Notes: generated by a model not told the origin, from the letters alone. DNA of 64,000 nucleotides from Solirubrobacter ginsenosidimutans (GCF_027587205.1 NZ_JAPDOD010000023.1:62001-126000), one strand, 5' to 3'; numbered from the stretch's first letter, positions 52,270-60,905 are shown. Translations and numbers: made by a program.

Positions 52270-53457
52270 ATGCCCACCAACGTCCTCATCGCCGGCGGCG
52301 GTCCCGCGGCGCTCGAAGCCGCGCTGAGCCTGCACCGGCTCGCGGGCGAGCGCGTCGTCACGACCCTCCTGGCGCCCGACCGCGAGTTCAACTACCGCCC
52401 GCTGAGCGTGCTCGAGCCCTTCGCCGCCGGGGGCGCGATCGACTATCCGATCGCCCGGTTCGCGACCGATGCCGGGTTCGAGCATCGGCTGGGGACGCTG
52501 GCGAGCGTCGACACGGCGGCGCACACCGTGCGGACCGCCGACGGCGAGCGCATCGCTTACGACGTGCTGCTCGTAGCGGCCGGCGCCGTGCCGGTGGCGC
52601 CCGCTCGCGGGCAGACCGCGTTCGACGGCTCGCTCAACGCGGCCAAGGCGCTGCACGGCCTCGTCCAGGACATCGAGGGCGGCTACACGCAGCGCGTCAC
52701 GTTCGTGGTTCCGCCGGGCGGTGCCTGGCCGCTGCCGCTGTACGAGCTCGCGCTGATGCTCGCCGAGCGCGCGTTCGAGATGGGCGTCAATCCGGAACTG
52801 CATTTCGTGACGCTCGAGGACTCGCCGCTGGCCCTGTTCGGTCCCGAGGCCTCGCGCGAGGTCGCGGAGCTGCTGGCCACGGCGGGGATCGTGATGCACA
52901 CCTCGAGCAGGACGGAGCGGCTGGAGCACGGCCATCTGCACCTCGCGCCCGGTGGGGAGGAGCTCGCCGTCCAGCGCGTCGTCACCCTCCCGCGCCTGAA
53001 GGGCCCGGCGATCAGCGGTCTGCCCGCGGACGGCGACGGCTTCCTGGTCACGGACCGCTACAGCCAGGTGACCGGAGCGCCAGATGTCTACGCCGCGGGT
53101 GACGTCACGGCCTTCCCCGTCAAGCAGGGCGGACTCGCCTGCCAGCAGGCCGACGCAGCGGCGGAGCACATCGCGGCTCGCGCCGGCGCCGACCTGGAGC
53201 CGGTCCCGTTCAGCCCGGTCCTGCGGGGCATGCTGCTGACCGAACGCTGGGCGCGCTTCCTGCGCCGCGACGTGGCCGCCGACGAGTCCGCCGTCGCGGG
53301 CCGCGCGCTGTGGTGGCCGCCGGCCAAGATCGCCGGCCGCGAGCTGGCGGGCTACCTGCAGAGCCTCGACGAGGACTTCGGCCACGTCCAAGGCATCCCG
53401 GTCGAGTCCCGCGTCGTCGCCGACACGCACCCGGTCGAAGTCCTGAGCCTGCACTGA
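52270..53457 (+). CDS. NAD(P)/FAD-dependent oxidoreductase, sulfide:quinone reductase-like (copy 2)
   Basis: A 395-residue flavoprotein, the longest of three paralogues. The FAD motif is 'VLIAGGGPAALEAALSLHRL' (5-24), 'YDVLLVAAGAVPVAPA' near 98, and 'GAPDVYAAGDVTAFPVKQGG' near 273; the last part resembles the quinone-reductase C-terminus ('GRALWWPPAKIAGRELAGYL'). No CxxC redox pair is visible, which argues against a true sulfide:quinone or disulfide reductase. The electron acceptor is unknown. The mRNA is predicted to be leaderless. Confidence 0.88.
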   Translation: MPTNVLIAGGGPAALEAALSLHRLAGERVVTTLLAPDREFNYRPLSVLEPFAAGGAIDYPIARFATDAGFEHRLGTLASVDTAAHTVRTADGERIAYDVLLVAAGAVPVAPARGQTAFDGSLNAAKALHGLVQDIEGGYTQRVTFVVPPGGAWPLPLYELALMLAERAFEMGVNPELHFVTLEDSPLALFGPEASREVAELLATAGIVMHTSSRTERLEHGHLHLAPGGEELAVQRVVTLPRLKGPAISGLPADGDGFLVTDRYSQVTGAPDVYAAGDVTAFPVKQGGLACQQADAAAEHIAARAGADLEPVPFSPVLRGMLLTERWARFLRRDVAADESAVAGRALWWPPAKIAGRELAGYLQSLDEDFGHVQGIPVESRVVADTHPVEVLSLH

Positions 53458-53497
53458 TCGGCGCCGTCCGCCGGCGGAGTAGGGTGCCTTCAACACC

Positions 53498-53695
53498 ATG
53501 TCTGCTCCGACCATCATCGCCAGCTTCGAGGACGGTCCGCTCGCGGGCGGGACGCAGGACGCCGAGGTGATCGAGGGCCGCCCGCCGAAGACGCTCGACG
53601 TCCCGGCCGACGACGGGACCACCTGCCGGTACTGCCTCGAGGGGTGGATGCAGAGCGGCAAGTCCGCTCGCTATACGTTCCTGTACCGCGTATAG
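53498..53695 (+). CDS. Small CxxC protein of unknown function
   Basis: A 65-residue protein: 'TIIASFEDGPLAGGTQDAEV' then 'TLDVPADDGTTCRYCLEGWM' and a final strand 'ARYTFLYRV'. CRYC could bind a metal or be redox-active. Codon use matches its neighbours, and TAGGGT lies 12 nt before the ATG. No family that I can name. It follows the oxidoreductase by 40 bp and could be in its operon. Confidence 0.65.
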   Translation: MSAPTIIASFEDGPLAGGTQDAEVIEGRPPKTLDVPADDGTTCRYCLEGWMQSGKSARYTFLYRV

Positions 53696-53707
53696 CCCCC
53701 GTCGGCT

Positions 53708-53772
53708 GCGGGTTTCCCGCAGCCGATGAGCGCCTGACTGCTGATGTGCCGCGAGCCGTTTGGCAGTGAGAT
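53708..53772 (+). promoter_or_regulatory. Shared-type palindrome and weak -10 of the 53779 gene
   Basis: GCGGGTTTCCCGC (53708-53720), inside an 11-bp-arm hairpin TCGGCTGCGGG-TTT-CCCGCAGCCGA. A weak -10, TGAGAT (53767-53772), lies 53 bp on and ends 6 nt before the ATG. Since the hairpin follows the 65-residue gene, a terminator role is also possible. Confidence 0.5.
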
Positions 53773-53778
53773 GGAGGC

Positions 53779-54351
53779 ATGAGAAAACTCCTGCAGTACG
53801 GCGGAATCGTTGCCAGCGTCGTCCTCATCGCGTTCGGCATCGGCGCGATCTACACCGGCTTCAACGGACGTCATACGGTTCGCACGGACCTCGCCGCGGA
53901 GCAGATCGTCGGCACACCTGACTCGACCATCCCGGGTCAGCTCGTCGACACCGGCGCCAAGGCGCAGGCGTTCGCGAAGATCATGCGCCACCACACGCTC
54001 GAGGCCACCGACGGCAAGACCTACTCGCAGATGGGCCAGTACCTCGACTCCGCCGGCAAGCCGACCGACGACAAGGCCAAGGCGGCCCTCGACCCGCAGA
54101 CCAAGCAGCCGGTCGCCAACCAGGCGCGCCAGATCTGGGTCACCGAGACGGCGCTCACCACCGCCCTCAACACGGCGTACTTCGCCGAGCAGGTGGCGAC
54201 GTTCGCGATCGTGATGGGCTTCGCGCTGCTGCTGAGCGGCATCGGGTTCCTCGTCCTCACCCTCGGCGGCCTCGGCCGCAAGGCGGCGGCGGTCCGTACC
54301 ACGCCGAAGTTCGAGCGCACGGCGGTCAAGGAGCCCGCTCCCGTCGCCTAG
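53779..54351 (+). CDS. Membrane protein with two helices and an extracytoplasmic domain
   Basis: A 190-residue protein: helix 1 'YGGIVASVVLIAFGIGAIYT' (7-26), an outer domain of about 110 residues with a conserved-looking 'MRHHTLEATDGKTYSQMGQY', helix 2 'ATFAIVMGFALLLSGIGFLV' (140-160), and a basic tail. Similar proteins of unknown role occur in actinobacteria. GGAGGC precedes the ATG, so unlike the oxidoreductases it may be translated with a leader if a different promoter is used. Stop codons abut those of the convergent YihY gene. Confidence 0.75.
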   Translation: MRKLLQYGGIVASVVLIAFGIGAIYTGFNGRHTVRTDLAAEQIVGTPDSTIPGQLVDTGAKAQAFAKIMRHHTLEATDGKTYSQMGQYLDSAGKPTDDKAKAALDPQTKQPVANQARQIWVTETALTTALNTAYFAEQVATFAIVMGFALLLSGIGFLVLTLGGLGRKAAAVRTTPKFERTAVKEPAPVA

Positions 54352-55353
54352 TCACCGCTCCGGGTCATCGCCGGCCGGCTTCTCGAAGCCGACGTCGATG
54401 ACCTCGAAGCCCTTGCGCGCCTCGCTCCCGGCGTAACCGGTGTAGGCGCGCTCGTCGGCGCCGGTCAGCTCGACGCTGTCGGTGAACGGCGTGAGCAGCG
54501 CCCGCGGCCACAGGTGCCGGGCGATGACCACGTTGATCTCGGTCGCCAACACGGTCAGCAGCGCGAGCACGTAGATCCACGCGATCAGGCCGAGCACCAG
54601 CCCGAAGACGCCGTAGGCCTCCTGCGTGCCTTTCAGCGAGTGGGTGACGAAGTAGGTGCCGAGGATCTGCATCGCCTGCCACCCGACGGCGGCCACGACG
54701 GCGCCGACCAGCAGGTCGCGCGTGGCGATCTCGCTCGCCGTGAGCACGCGGAACGCGATCGTGAACAGGCCGAAGTTGGCCAGCACCGCGAGCACGATGG
54801 CGCCCATGCGCAGGGCGCCGCCGACGTCGGCGCCGTAGGCGTCCGCGCCCGTGGTGAGCGCCGCGAGCACAGTCGTCACGAGCACGCCCGCGCCGAGCAC
54901 GAGCAGCAGGAGCAGGCTGCGCAGGCGCGCGACGATCGGGTTGGGGCGCCGGTGATGCGGGACCGCCCAGGCGCGGTTGAACGCGTTCTGCAGCGCTCCC
55001 GCCACGCCCAGACAGCCGTAGAGCAGCACGACGATGCCGATCGCCAGCCCGGCGCCGCTGCCGGTCAGCGAGTGGACGTTCTCGCGCAGCTGCGTGCCGA
55101 CGACGGGGAATTGCGCGAGCGCGGAGTTGAAGAGGTCGGCCTGCAGGTCCGGATTGCCGTCCAGCGCGAAGCCGAGGATCGTCACGAGCAGCAGCAGCAG
55201 CGGAAACAGCGACAGGAAGCCGTAGTAGGCGATCAGCGCGGCGAGGTAGCTGCCCTGGTCGTCGAAGAACTTGTAGACGACGGCGATCGGGAAGCCGAGC
55301 CAGCGGTGCCTGCGCTGGTAGCCATCAACCGCGGCGAGGACCCGGCTCGGCAT
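54352..55353 (-). CDS. YihY/UPF0761 family membrane protein
   Basis: A 333-residue integral membrane protein of the YihY (formerly BrkB/RNase BN) family. Six helices are visible, with the family stretch 'GSYLAALIAYYGFLSLFPLL' near 34-53 and 'GCLGVAGALQNAFNRAWAVP' near 115, then 'YGVFGLVLGLIAWIYVLALL' near 270. It may be a transporter or lipid-handling protein; the old RNase BN link is wrong. The ATG at 55353 is chosen; the frame upstream is antisense or shadow. It follows the stress-protein operon by 11 bp. Confidence 0.88.
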   Translation of the reverse strand: MPSRVLAAVDGYQRRHRWLGFPIAVVYKFFDDQGSYLAALIAYYGFLSLFPLLLLLVTILGFALDGNPDLQADLFNSALAQFPVVGTQLRENVHSLTGSGAGLAIGIVVLLYGCLGVAGALQNAFNRAWAVPHHRRPNPIVARLRSLLLLLVLGAGVLVTTVLAALTTGADAYGADVGGALRMGAIVLAVLANFGLFTIAFRVLTASEIATRDLLVGAVVAAVGWQAMQILGTYFVTHSLKGTQEAYGVFGLVLGLIAWIYVLALLTVLATEINVVIARHLWPRALLTPFTDSVELTGADERAYTGYAGSEARKGFEVIDVGFEKPAGDDPER

Positions 55354-55364
55354 GACCTGGGTAC

Positions 55365-56174
55365 TTAGCAGGCAGTCCGATCGCCGGCGAAGAGCGCGCC
55401 GAGCGGCGCCTCGACCCCGCGCGGGACGACGATCACGGGACACTGCGCGGCACGCGCGACGCGTCCGCTGACCCCGCCGACGAGGACGGAGCGCAGCGGG
55501 CCGTAGCCGCGCGAGCCCATCAGCAACAGCTCGAGATCGGCGGTGCGCTCGCAGAGCACTTCGGCGGGGTCGCCCGTCAACCGGTGACTGGTCGCCGTCA
55601 CGTCGGCTTCGAGCCCGGCCATCAGTGCGGCGAGGCCGTGCTGGACCGAGTGTTCGAGGTCCTTGCGGATCGTGCGGAATTCCGCGCCGCGCAGCATGGC
55701 GCCGACGCCCGTGGTCGAGACGACGCCGAGCACCTCGAGCTCGGCGTCGAGTGCGCGCGCGAGATCGACGGCGCCGGTCACGGCGGCGCGCGCTTCCTCC
55801 GACGCGTCGTAGGCGAGGCCGATGCGACCCATCGGCGCCGCGGCGCGGGGGCCATGCGGAACGACGGCGACGGCACACGGCGCGCCGTGCAACAACCGCT
55901 CGCTCATGCCACCCGGGGTGGAGTCGACGACGATCAACGCGGCGAGCTCGGCCTCGGCGAGGTCGTACAGCGCGCGCGTGGGCGACGCGTGGTCGAGTGG
56001 CCGGATCGTCACGCGTCCCGGGGCGATCCCTTCGAGCCGGTCGAGCACATCGTCGCGGAGGCTCGCGCCGGCGACGATGACGTCGGCGCTGGAGGCGTTC
56101 GCGAGGCGGCCGCCGAAGGCGATCACCTCCTCGGAGCGCTCCGAGCCGTCGATGCCGATGAGGATGGTGCTCAC
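55365..56174 (-). CDS. Universal stress protein, two UspA domains (copy 1)
   Basis: A 269-residue tandem UspA protein. Domain 1 begins 'MSTILIGIDGSERSEEVIAF' and is shortened in the middle (about 105 residues). Domain 2 begins 'GRIGLAYDASEEARAAVTGA' and ends with the ATP-binding motif 'LLMGSRGYGPLRSVLVGGVS' plus G (G-2x-G-9x-G). UspA proteins bind ATP and promote survival in growth arrest. It is the third gene of an operon and overlaps the P-loop gene by four bases (ATGA). Confidence 0.92.
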   Translation of the reverse strand: MSTILIGIDGSERSEEVIAFGGRLANASSADVIVAGASLRDDVLDRLEGIAPGRVTIRPLDHASPTRALYDLAEAELAALIVVDSTPGGMSERLLHGAPCAVAVVPHGPRAAAPMGRIGLAYDASEEARAAVTGAVDLARALDAELEVLGVVSTTGVGAMLRGAEFRTIRKDLEHSVQHGLAALMAGLEADVTATSHRLTGDPAEVLCERTADLELLLMGSRGYGPLRSVLVGGVSGRVARAAQCPVIVVPRGVEAPLGALFAGDRTAC

Positions 56175-57142
56175 GACGGAGTCCCTTCGTCGGTGATCTG
56201 GCGGGCCAGCCGTGCGTCCAGCACGCCGGCGAGGTCTGAGAGCAGGTCGGGAACCGGTCGGGTCGTGTCGAGCCGGACCAACGGCGCGACGGGAGCGACG
56301 AATCGCCCGCGGTGGCCGGCGAGCTCAGCGGCGACGACCGACGGCCCGGAGCCGGGATCCGCGCCGGCGACTTCGCGTGCGTGGGCGCGCTGGATCAACA
56401 CGGCCGGGGGCGCCTCGCACACCACCCACTCGGCCGCCGAGGTGATCGGCGCCGCCGCGGCGAAGGCGTCGACATCGCTCGTCCGGCGGAACGTCGCGTC
56501 GACGATGACCCCGCCGTCGCGGTCGGCGGCGTCGGCCGCGCACTGCGCGAGCTCGACGTAGACCGCGCGGCTCTCCTCGTCGCCGTATGAGCTGTGCACC
56601 GCGCGCTCGTCCGGGTCGAGCCCGGCGCGACGGGTGCGGACGCGATCCGACGAGACGACGGAACGCCCGGCCGCAGCCGCCAGTGCCCCGGCAACGGTCG
56701 ACTTGCCGCTGGCAGCGAGCCCGGCGACGCAGACGACGCTGGGCAGTCGCGCACACCAGGCGAAGCGCTCGGCCACGCCGATCAGCTCGACCCCGCGCAT
56801 CGAGCGATCGTCTCCGGCCGTGCCCGCGAGCTGCGTCGCGCGCAGGAACTCGATCTTCGCGCGGCTGAGCGCGCGCAAGGCGCACAGGAAGGCGAGCAGC
56901 GGCTCGCTCGCCGGATCTCCGCCTCGCATGCGCGGGACGGAGAGGTTCTCGCGCGAGGTCCCGCGCTGCGCGAGCTCCGGCCCGAGCCCTTCCAACGCGG
57001 CGTGGCAGAAGCGGGCGAGCTCGGCGAGCCGTCGCGGCGGCGCGCCCACAGCGGCCAGCGTGTTGAGGGTCTCGTCGAGGCTCGACACGAGCCGCTCGGC
57101 GCGGTCCGTGGGTTCGAAGCTGTGCGAACCGGCGGCGCTCAC
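56171..57142 (-). CDS. P-loop ATPase/kinase, truncated COG2187-like protein
   Basis: A 323-residue protein. The C-terminal 190 residues are a P-loop kinase-like domain: Walker A 'VVCVAGLAASGKSTVAGALA' near 152-171, then 'VVSSDRVRTRRAGLDP' and 'VIVDATFRRTSDVDAF'. The N-terminal 130 residues resemble only the last helices of an aminoglycoside-phosphotransferase fold ('LLAFLCALRALSRAKIEFLR'), as in two-domain COG2187 proteins, but the catalytic HxD part is missing. The GTG start overlaps the stop of the first stress-protein gene. Position between two Usp genes suggests a stress role. Confidence 0.78.
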   Translation of the reverse strand: MSAAGSHSFEPTDRAERLVSSLDETLNTLAAVGAPPRRLAELARFCHAALEGLGPELAQRGTSRENLSVPRMRGGDPASEPLLAFLCALRALSRAKIEFLRATQLAGTAGDDRSMRGVELIGVAERFAWCARLPSVVCVAGLAASGKSTVAGALAAAAGRSVVSSDRVRTRRAGLDPDERAVHSSYGDEESRAVYVELAQCAADAADRDGGVIVDATFRRTSDVDAFAAAAPITSAAEWVVCEAPPAVLIQRAHAREVAGADPGSGPSVVAAELAGHRGRFVAPVAPLVRLDTTRPVPDLLSDLAGVLDARLARQITDEGTPS

Positions 57143-58017
57143 GCCGCGACCGCCGGAGCGCGAGCGAAGAGCGCTCCGAGCGGCGCGCCGGCGCCTCGCG
57201 GGAGGACGATCACCGGGCACGCGGCGGTGCGCACGAACCGTCCGCTGACGTCGCCCACGAGCACGGACCGCAGCGGGCCGTAGCCGCGCGAGCCGACGAG
57301 CATCAGGTCGAGGTCGGCGCTGCGCTCACCGAGCTTGGCGGCCGGGTCGCCTGTGAGGCACAAGCCGACAGCAGGGAGCTCCGCGGCGACGGCGTCAAGG
57401 GCGGCTTGCGCGTCGCGCTCGACGTCTGTGCCCGAGGTTGTGTCGTCCGCGGCCGCGACGACGCCGATGATCTCGAGTCCGGCGTCAAGGGCGCGCGCGA
57501 GCTCGACCGCCGCGGTCACCGCGAGCTCGGCGCCGTCCGACGCGTCGTAGGCGACGCCGATCCGGCGCATCGGCCGGTCATGGCGGGCGCCGTACCCGTG
57601 CGGCACGACGGCGATCGCGCACGGCGACCCGTGCAGAAGCCGCTCGCCGGTGGTGCCAGGGGTGACGCGGCCGAAACGGCCCGCATGCGAGGAACCGACG
57701 ACGATGATCTCCGCGTGCTCCGCCACGGCCAGGTCGTGCAGGGCGTGCGCCGGCGACTGATTCGCGACGATCCGGAGCCGCGTCCGGTCGGTGGCGATCC
57801 CGTCGAGGCGGTCACGCATGGCGCCGGCGATCCGCTCCGCCTCGTCGCCGAGCGCTTCGCGGTAGGGCGGGTTGGACCCGCGGGCCGGCAGGTCGTCATA
57901 GGGGAAAGCGCACGCCACGACCACATGAGCGTCGGTGACCGCGGCCAGGTCGCGGCCGAACGCGATCGCGTCTTCAGAACGCCCGGACGCGTCGACGCCG
58001 ATCAGGATGGTGCTCAT
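57139..58017 (-). CDS. Universal stress protein, two UspA domains (copy 2)
   Basis: A 292-residue tandem UspA protein with both domains near full length. Domain 1 is 'MSTILIGVDASGRSEDAIAF' to 'ERLLHGSPCAIAVVPHG' and domain 2 'RRIGVAYDASDGAELAVTAA' to 'LMLVGSRGYGPLRSVLVGDV' (ATP motif in the second; a TPGTTGERLL variant in the first). It is the first gene of the operon usp2, P-loop, usp1. Its promoter (TACGGT, 58065-58060) faces the shared palindrome at 58113-58125 at the same distance as the divergent oxidoreductase promoter. AAGGA lies 8 nt before the ATG. Confidence 0.93.
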   Translation of the reverse strand: MSTILIGVDASGRSEDAIAFGRDLAAVTDAHVVVACAFPYDDLPARGSNPPYREALGDEAERIAGAMRDRLDGIATDRTRLRIVANQSPAHALHDLAVAEHAEIIVVGSSHAGRFGRVTPGTTGERLLHGSPCAIAVVPHGYGARHDRPMRRIGVAYDASDGAELAVTAAVELARALDAGLEIIGVVAAADDTTSGTDVERDAQAALDAVAAELPAVGLCLTGDPAAKLGERSADLDLMLVGSRGYGPLRSVLVGDVSGRFVRTAACPVIVLPRGAGAPLGALFARAPAVAA

Positions 58018-58059
58018 GGTGGGTCCTTGTTTCGTTGGTGCTGCCCGGCCGGTGCGGTC

Positions 58060-58175
58060 ACCGTAGGTGCGTCGCCCGGGCGCGTCATCGGGGTGACGCA
58101 CGCGGCAACCGTGCGGGTTTCCCGCACACTTGGAGGCCGTCCGCGAACGGCCCCGCGCACGTGGGCGCGTAGGGT
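58060..58175. promoter_or_regulatory. Divergent shared-type promoter (usp operon and oxidoreductase copy 3)
   Basis: The palindrome GCGGGTTTCCCGC (58113-58125) is centred 51 bp before TAGGGT (58170-58175), the -10 of the rightward gene, which ends 6 nt before its ATG. On the other strand it is centred 54 bp before TACGGT (58065-58060) of the stress-protein operon. One bound dimer could serve both. Confidence 0.65.
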
Positions 58176-58181
58176 GGGTGG

Positions 58182-59252
58182 ATGCCCACCAGCTCGCCCA
58201 CTGCCGAGATCGTCGTCGTCGGGGGTGGGATCGCGGCGCTCGAGCTGGTCCTCGCCCTCCGCGAGGCGGCGGGCGATCGCGTCCACATCACCCTTGTCGC
58301 CGCGCAACCGGACTTCGTGTTGCAGCCTGCGCTCGTCGCGGCGGTGCCCAGTCGCCACGGGGCGCATCGTCGCCCGCTGAGGGCGATCGCCGACGACCTG
58401 GGCGTGACGCTGGTCCAAGCGGCCGTCGCCTCCGTCGACCCCGTGGGGCGCCGGGTCGTCCTGCGCCGCGGGGATCCGCTGCCGTACGACAGCCTCGTGC
58501 TCGCCCACGGCGCCCAGACGGTCCCGGCGTTCGAGGGCGTGATCGCGCTCGGCGGCACGGTCGAGTCGCAGGAGCTGCGGACGCTGCGCGAGGAGATCGC
58601 CGGTGGGCGGGTGCGCAGCGTCGCGTTCGTCGCGCCCTCGCGCGCGGGCTGGCTGGTGCCGCTCTACGACGCCGCGTTGCTGGCCACCAAGAGCGGACAC
58701 ACGGTTCGCGTGTCGCTGATCACCCGTGAGGTCCGGCCGCTGGAAGCGTTCGGCGCCGAGGCCAGCGCGACGGTTGCCGCGGCGCTCGCGGCCGCGGGCA
58801 TCGACTTCATCGCGGGCCAGACGGCCCGGGTCGTTGAGGGCGATGTGCGCGTGGCGGGCGGCTCGATCTCGGCCGATCGCATCGTCGCGCTGCCGCTCGT
58901 GCGCGGCCTGCGCATCGCCGGGATCCCGGCGGGTGGCGAGTTCGGGCTCATCCCGGTCGACCGGTTTGGCCGCGTGAAAGGGCTGGAAGACGTGTACGCC
59001 GCGGGCGACGCCACCGACTACCCGGTCAAGCACGGCAGCGTGGCCGGCCAGCAGGCCGACGCGGTCGCCGCAGCCATCGCGGCTCCCGCCGGCAGCGAGC
59101 CGTTCACGCCGGTCCTGCGCGCCACGCTGCTCGCCGGCACCGCGGCGCCGATCCCCGTCGGCGACGGCGCCGGGAACGACGAGCCGGCGCAGGTGCCGGG
59201 CCGCTACCTCGCGCCCTACCTCCGCGGCGCCGACGAGACGGTCGCGGCATGA
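58182..59252 (+). CDS. NAD(P)/FAD-dependent oxidoreductase, sulfide:quinone reductase-like (copy 3)
   Basis: A 356-residue flavoprotein. The FAD motif is 'IVVVGGGIAALELVLALREA' (10-29), 'YDSLVLAHGAQTVPAF' near 105, and 'GLEDVYAAGDATDYPVKHGS' near 267, which matches copy 2 closely ('GDVTAFPVKQGG'). No CxxC pair. It has a shorter C-terminus than copy 2. The mRNA is predicted to be leaderless. Being divergent from the universal stress protein operon with a common palindrome, it should be induced together with it. Confidence 0.88.
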   Translation: MPTSSPTAEIVVVGGGIAALELVLALREAAGDRVHITLVAAQPDFVLQPALVAAVPSRHGAHRRPLRAIADDLGVTLVQAAVASVDPVGRRVVLRRGDPLPYDSLVLAHGAQTVPAFEGVIALGGTVESQELRTLREEIAGGRVRSVAFVAPSRAGWLVPLYDAALLATKSGHTVRVSLITREVRPLEAFGAEASATVAAALAAAGIDFIAGQTARVVEGDVRVAGGSISADRIVALPLVRGLRIAGIPAGGEFGLIPVDRFGRVKGLEDVYAAGDATDYPVKHGSVAGQQADAVAAAIAAPAGSEPFTPVLRATLLAGTAAPIPVGDGAGNDEPAQVPGRYLAPYLRGADETVAA

Positions 59253-59328
59253 GCGGAGCGTGAGCTTGCGCAGGGGGCATTAAGCGGTTAGGTTCGCTTG
59301 CACCCTAAGTCTCCAGAGAGGAGACAGC

Positions 59329-60849
59329 ATGACCCTCCGGCGAAGCCTCCTGGCGCTCGCGGTGCTGGTGTTGTCCGCGTCCGCGACCGACGCTCGGGCT
59401 CAGGTGCTGCCTCCGACGCACACGGTCGCGGCCAACGTCAACGATCCGGGCATCGCCACGTCGCGCGGGTCGAATCTGATCTGGCTGAGCGCCGATCCGG
59501 CTCGGCGCGTCGGGAAGCTGCTGGTGTTCCTCCCCGGCGGCGGGGCGACCAACGTCCCGACGGACTGGACCGAGTTCGGTAGCGAGATGGCGCGGCTCGG
59601 CTACCACACGATCGTCCTGGCATACCGCAACGAGGCGCCGATCGCGGCGCTACCGCCCGCCGGATGCGGGACGGGGGTGGAGGCCAGTGAGGCGCCGCCG
59701 GACTGCGCCATCAACGCCCGGATGGAGATTCTCGACGGGCGCGGAGAGTCGAGCGTCGTCGACATCGACCGGCCGAACAGCATCGAGAACCGGCTGAACA
59801 AGGTCCTCTCCTACCTCGCCGGGGCCTTCCCGGCCGAGGGCTGGTCGCAGTTCGTCGACTCGAGCGGCGTGGAGCCGGTGCCCGTGTGGAAGAAGACCGT
59901 GATCAGCGGCGCGTCGCTCGGCGCCGGCGAGGCCGTCCTGATGGCGGCGGGGCACGAAATGGCCCGCGTGTCGCTCTTTCACGGGTGGACCGACGCCAAG
60001 CACGGGTGGGTGAAGAAGCCGGTGGCGACGCCTGCGGATCGCTACTTCGCACTGATCCACGCGCACGACGCCTTCTTCGCACGCACGTGTTACGCGTACC
60101 TCGCCCTCGAGCTGGCTCCGTCCTGCCCGCTGCCGAAGTACACGATCCCGCCGGAGCCGATCGACCGCACGAATCCATTGTTCGCCGAGAACCGCCAGCC
60201 GCCGTTCGACACCCGCCTGCTCGTGTTCAACCTGGACCCGTTCCCCAACCCCCCGAGCGTCGTGGTCGATCCGTGGCACACCAGCACGACCCGCAACGGC
60301 TGGATCGCGCGTGAGCCTGACGGCATGGCTTCGCACTTCCTGGTCAACGCGTGGCGTTCGACGGTCGGCGACAGCGACGCGGACACCCGCCTCGACGAGG
60401 TCGACAACTGCTCGAAGGTCGCCAACGACGGCCAGCTCGACAGCGACAAGGACGGGCTCGGCGACGCGTGCGACCCGGTGACGACGATCCCGGGCGGCGT
60501 GGGTGGGACCGTGCCCGCGACGCTCGCGCTCTCCGTTGTCTCACCCGTTACGTTCGGCGCGTTCACGCCCGGCCTCGCGAAGGACTACACGACGAGCACG
60601 ACCGCCACGGTCATCTCCACCGCAGGCGACGCGGGGTTGAGCGTCAGCGATCCGGGCCGCCTCACCAACGGCACGTTCAGCTTGCCGTCACCGCTACAGG
60701 TGTCGTTCTCGAAGGCCGCCTGGGCGGCGCCGGTGTCCAACGACACGATCACCATCACGTTCAACCAGCACATCGGCGCCACCGACGCCCTGCGGACCGG
60801 CGCCTACTCCAAGACGCTGACCTTCACCTTGGCGACGACGATGCCGTAG
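59329..60849 (+). CDS. Exported alpha/beta-hydrolase-like protein with TSP3 repeat and shared C-terminal domain
   Basis: A 506-residue secreted protein: signal 'MTLRRSLLALAVLVLSASAT'. Residues 40-340 are hydrolase-like ('KLLVFLPGGGATNVPTDWTE', 'VISGASLGAGEAVLMAAGHE' with Ser in the GASLG elbow, 'VVDPWHTS' with a late His). Residues 343-384 hold Asp-rich calcium-binding thrombospondin type 3-like repeats ('DSDADTRLDEVDNCSKVAND', 'DSDKDGLGDACDP'). Residues 390-506 form a domain ('GTVPATLALSVVSP' to 'ALRTGAYSKTLTFTLATTMP') also found at the end of the M14 peptidase at 62355. GAGAGGAG lies 6 nt before the ATG. Confidence 0.85.
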   Translation: MTLRRSLLALAVLVLSASATDARAQVLPPTHTVAANVNDPGIATSRGSNLIWLSADPARRVGKLLVFLPGGGATNVPTDWTEFGSEMARLGYHTIVLAYRNEAPIAALPPAGCGTGVEASEAPPDCAINARMEILDGRGESSVVDIDRPNSIENRLNKVLSYLAGAFPAEGWSQFVDSSGVEPVPVWKKTVISGASLGAGEAVLMAAGHEMARVSLFHGWTDAKHGWVKKPVATPADRYFALIHAHDAFFARTCYAYLALELAPSCPLPKYTIPPEPIDRTNPLFAENRQPPFDTRLLVFNLDPFPNPPSVVVDPWHTSTTRNGWIAREPDGMASHFLVNAWRSTVGDSDADTRLDEVDNCSKVANDGQLDSDKDGLGDACDPVTTIPGGVGGTVPATLALSVVSPVTFGAFTPGLAKDYTTSTTATVISTAGDAGLSVSDPGRLTNGTFSLPSPLQVSFSKAAWAAPVSNDTITITFNQHIGATDALRTGAYSKTLTFTLATTMP

Positions 60850-60905
60850 CCGCATTACCTGGGACGTAATCGACAGGCGCCCCGGTGCCCGGCACGCTGC
60901 TTGGC

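Noticed and set aside
49434..59252. Naming the three FAD proteins as true sulfide:quinone reductases
   Set aside because: They have the two-dinucleotide-domain layout, but the redox cysteines needed for that activity are not visible, so only a general oxidoreductase call is given.
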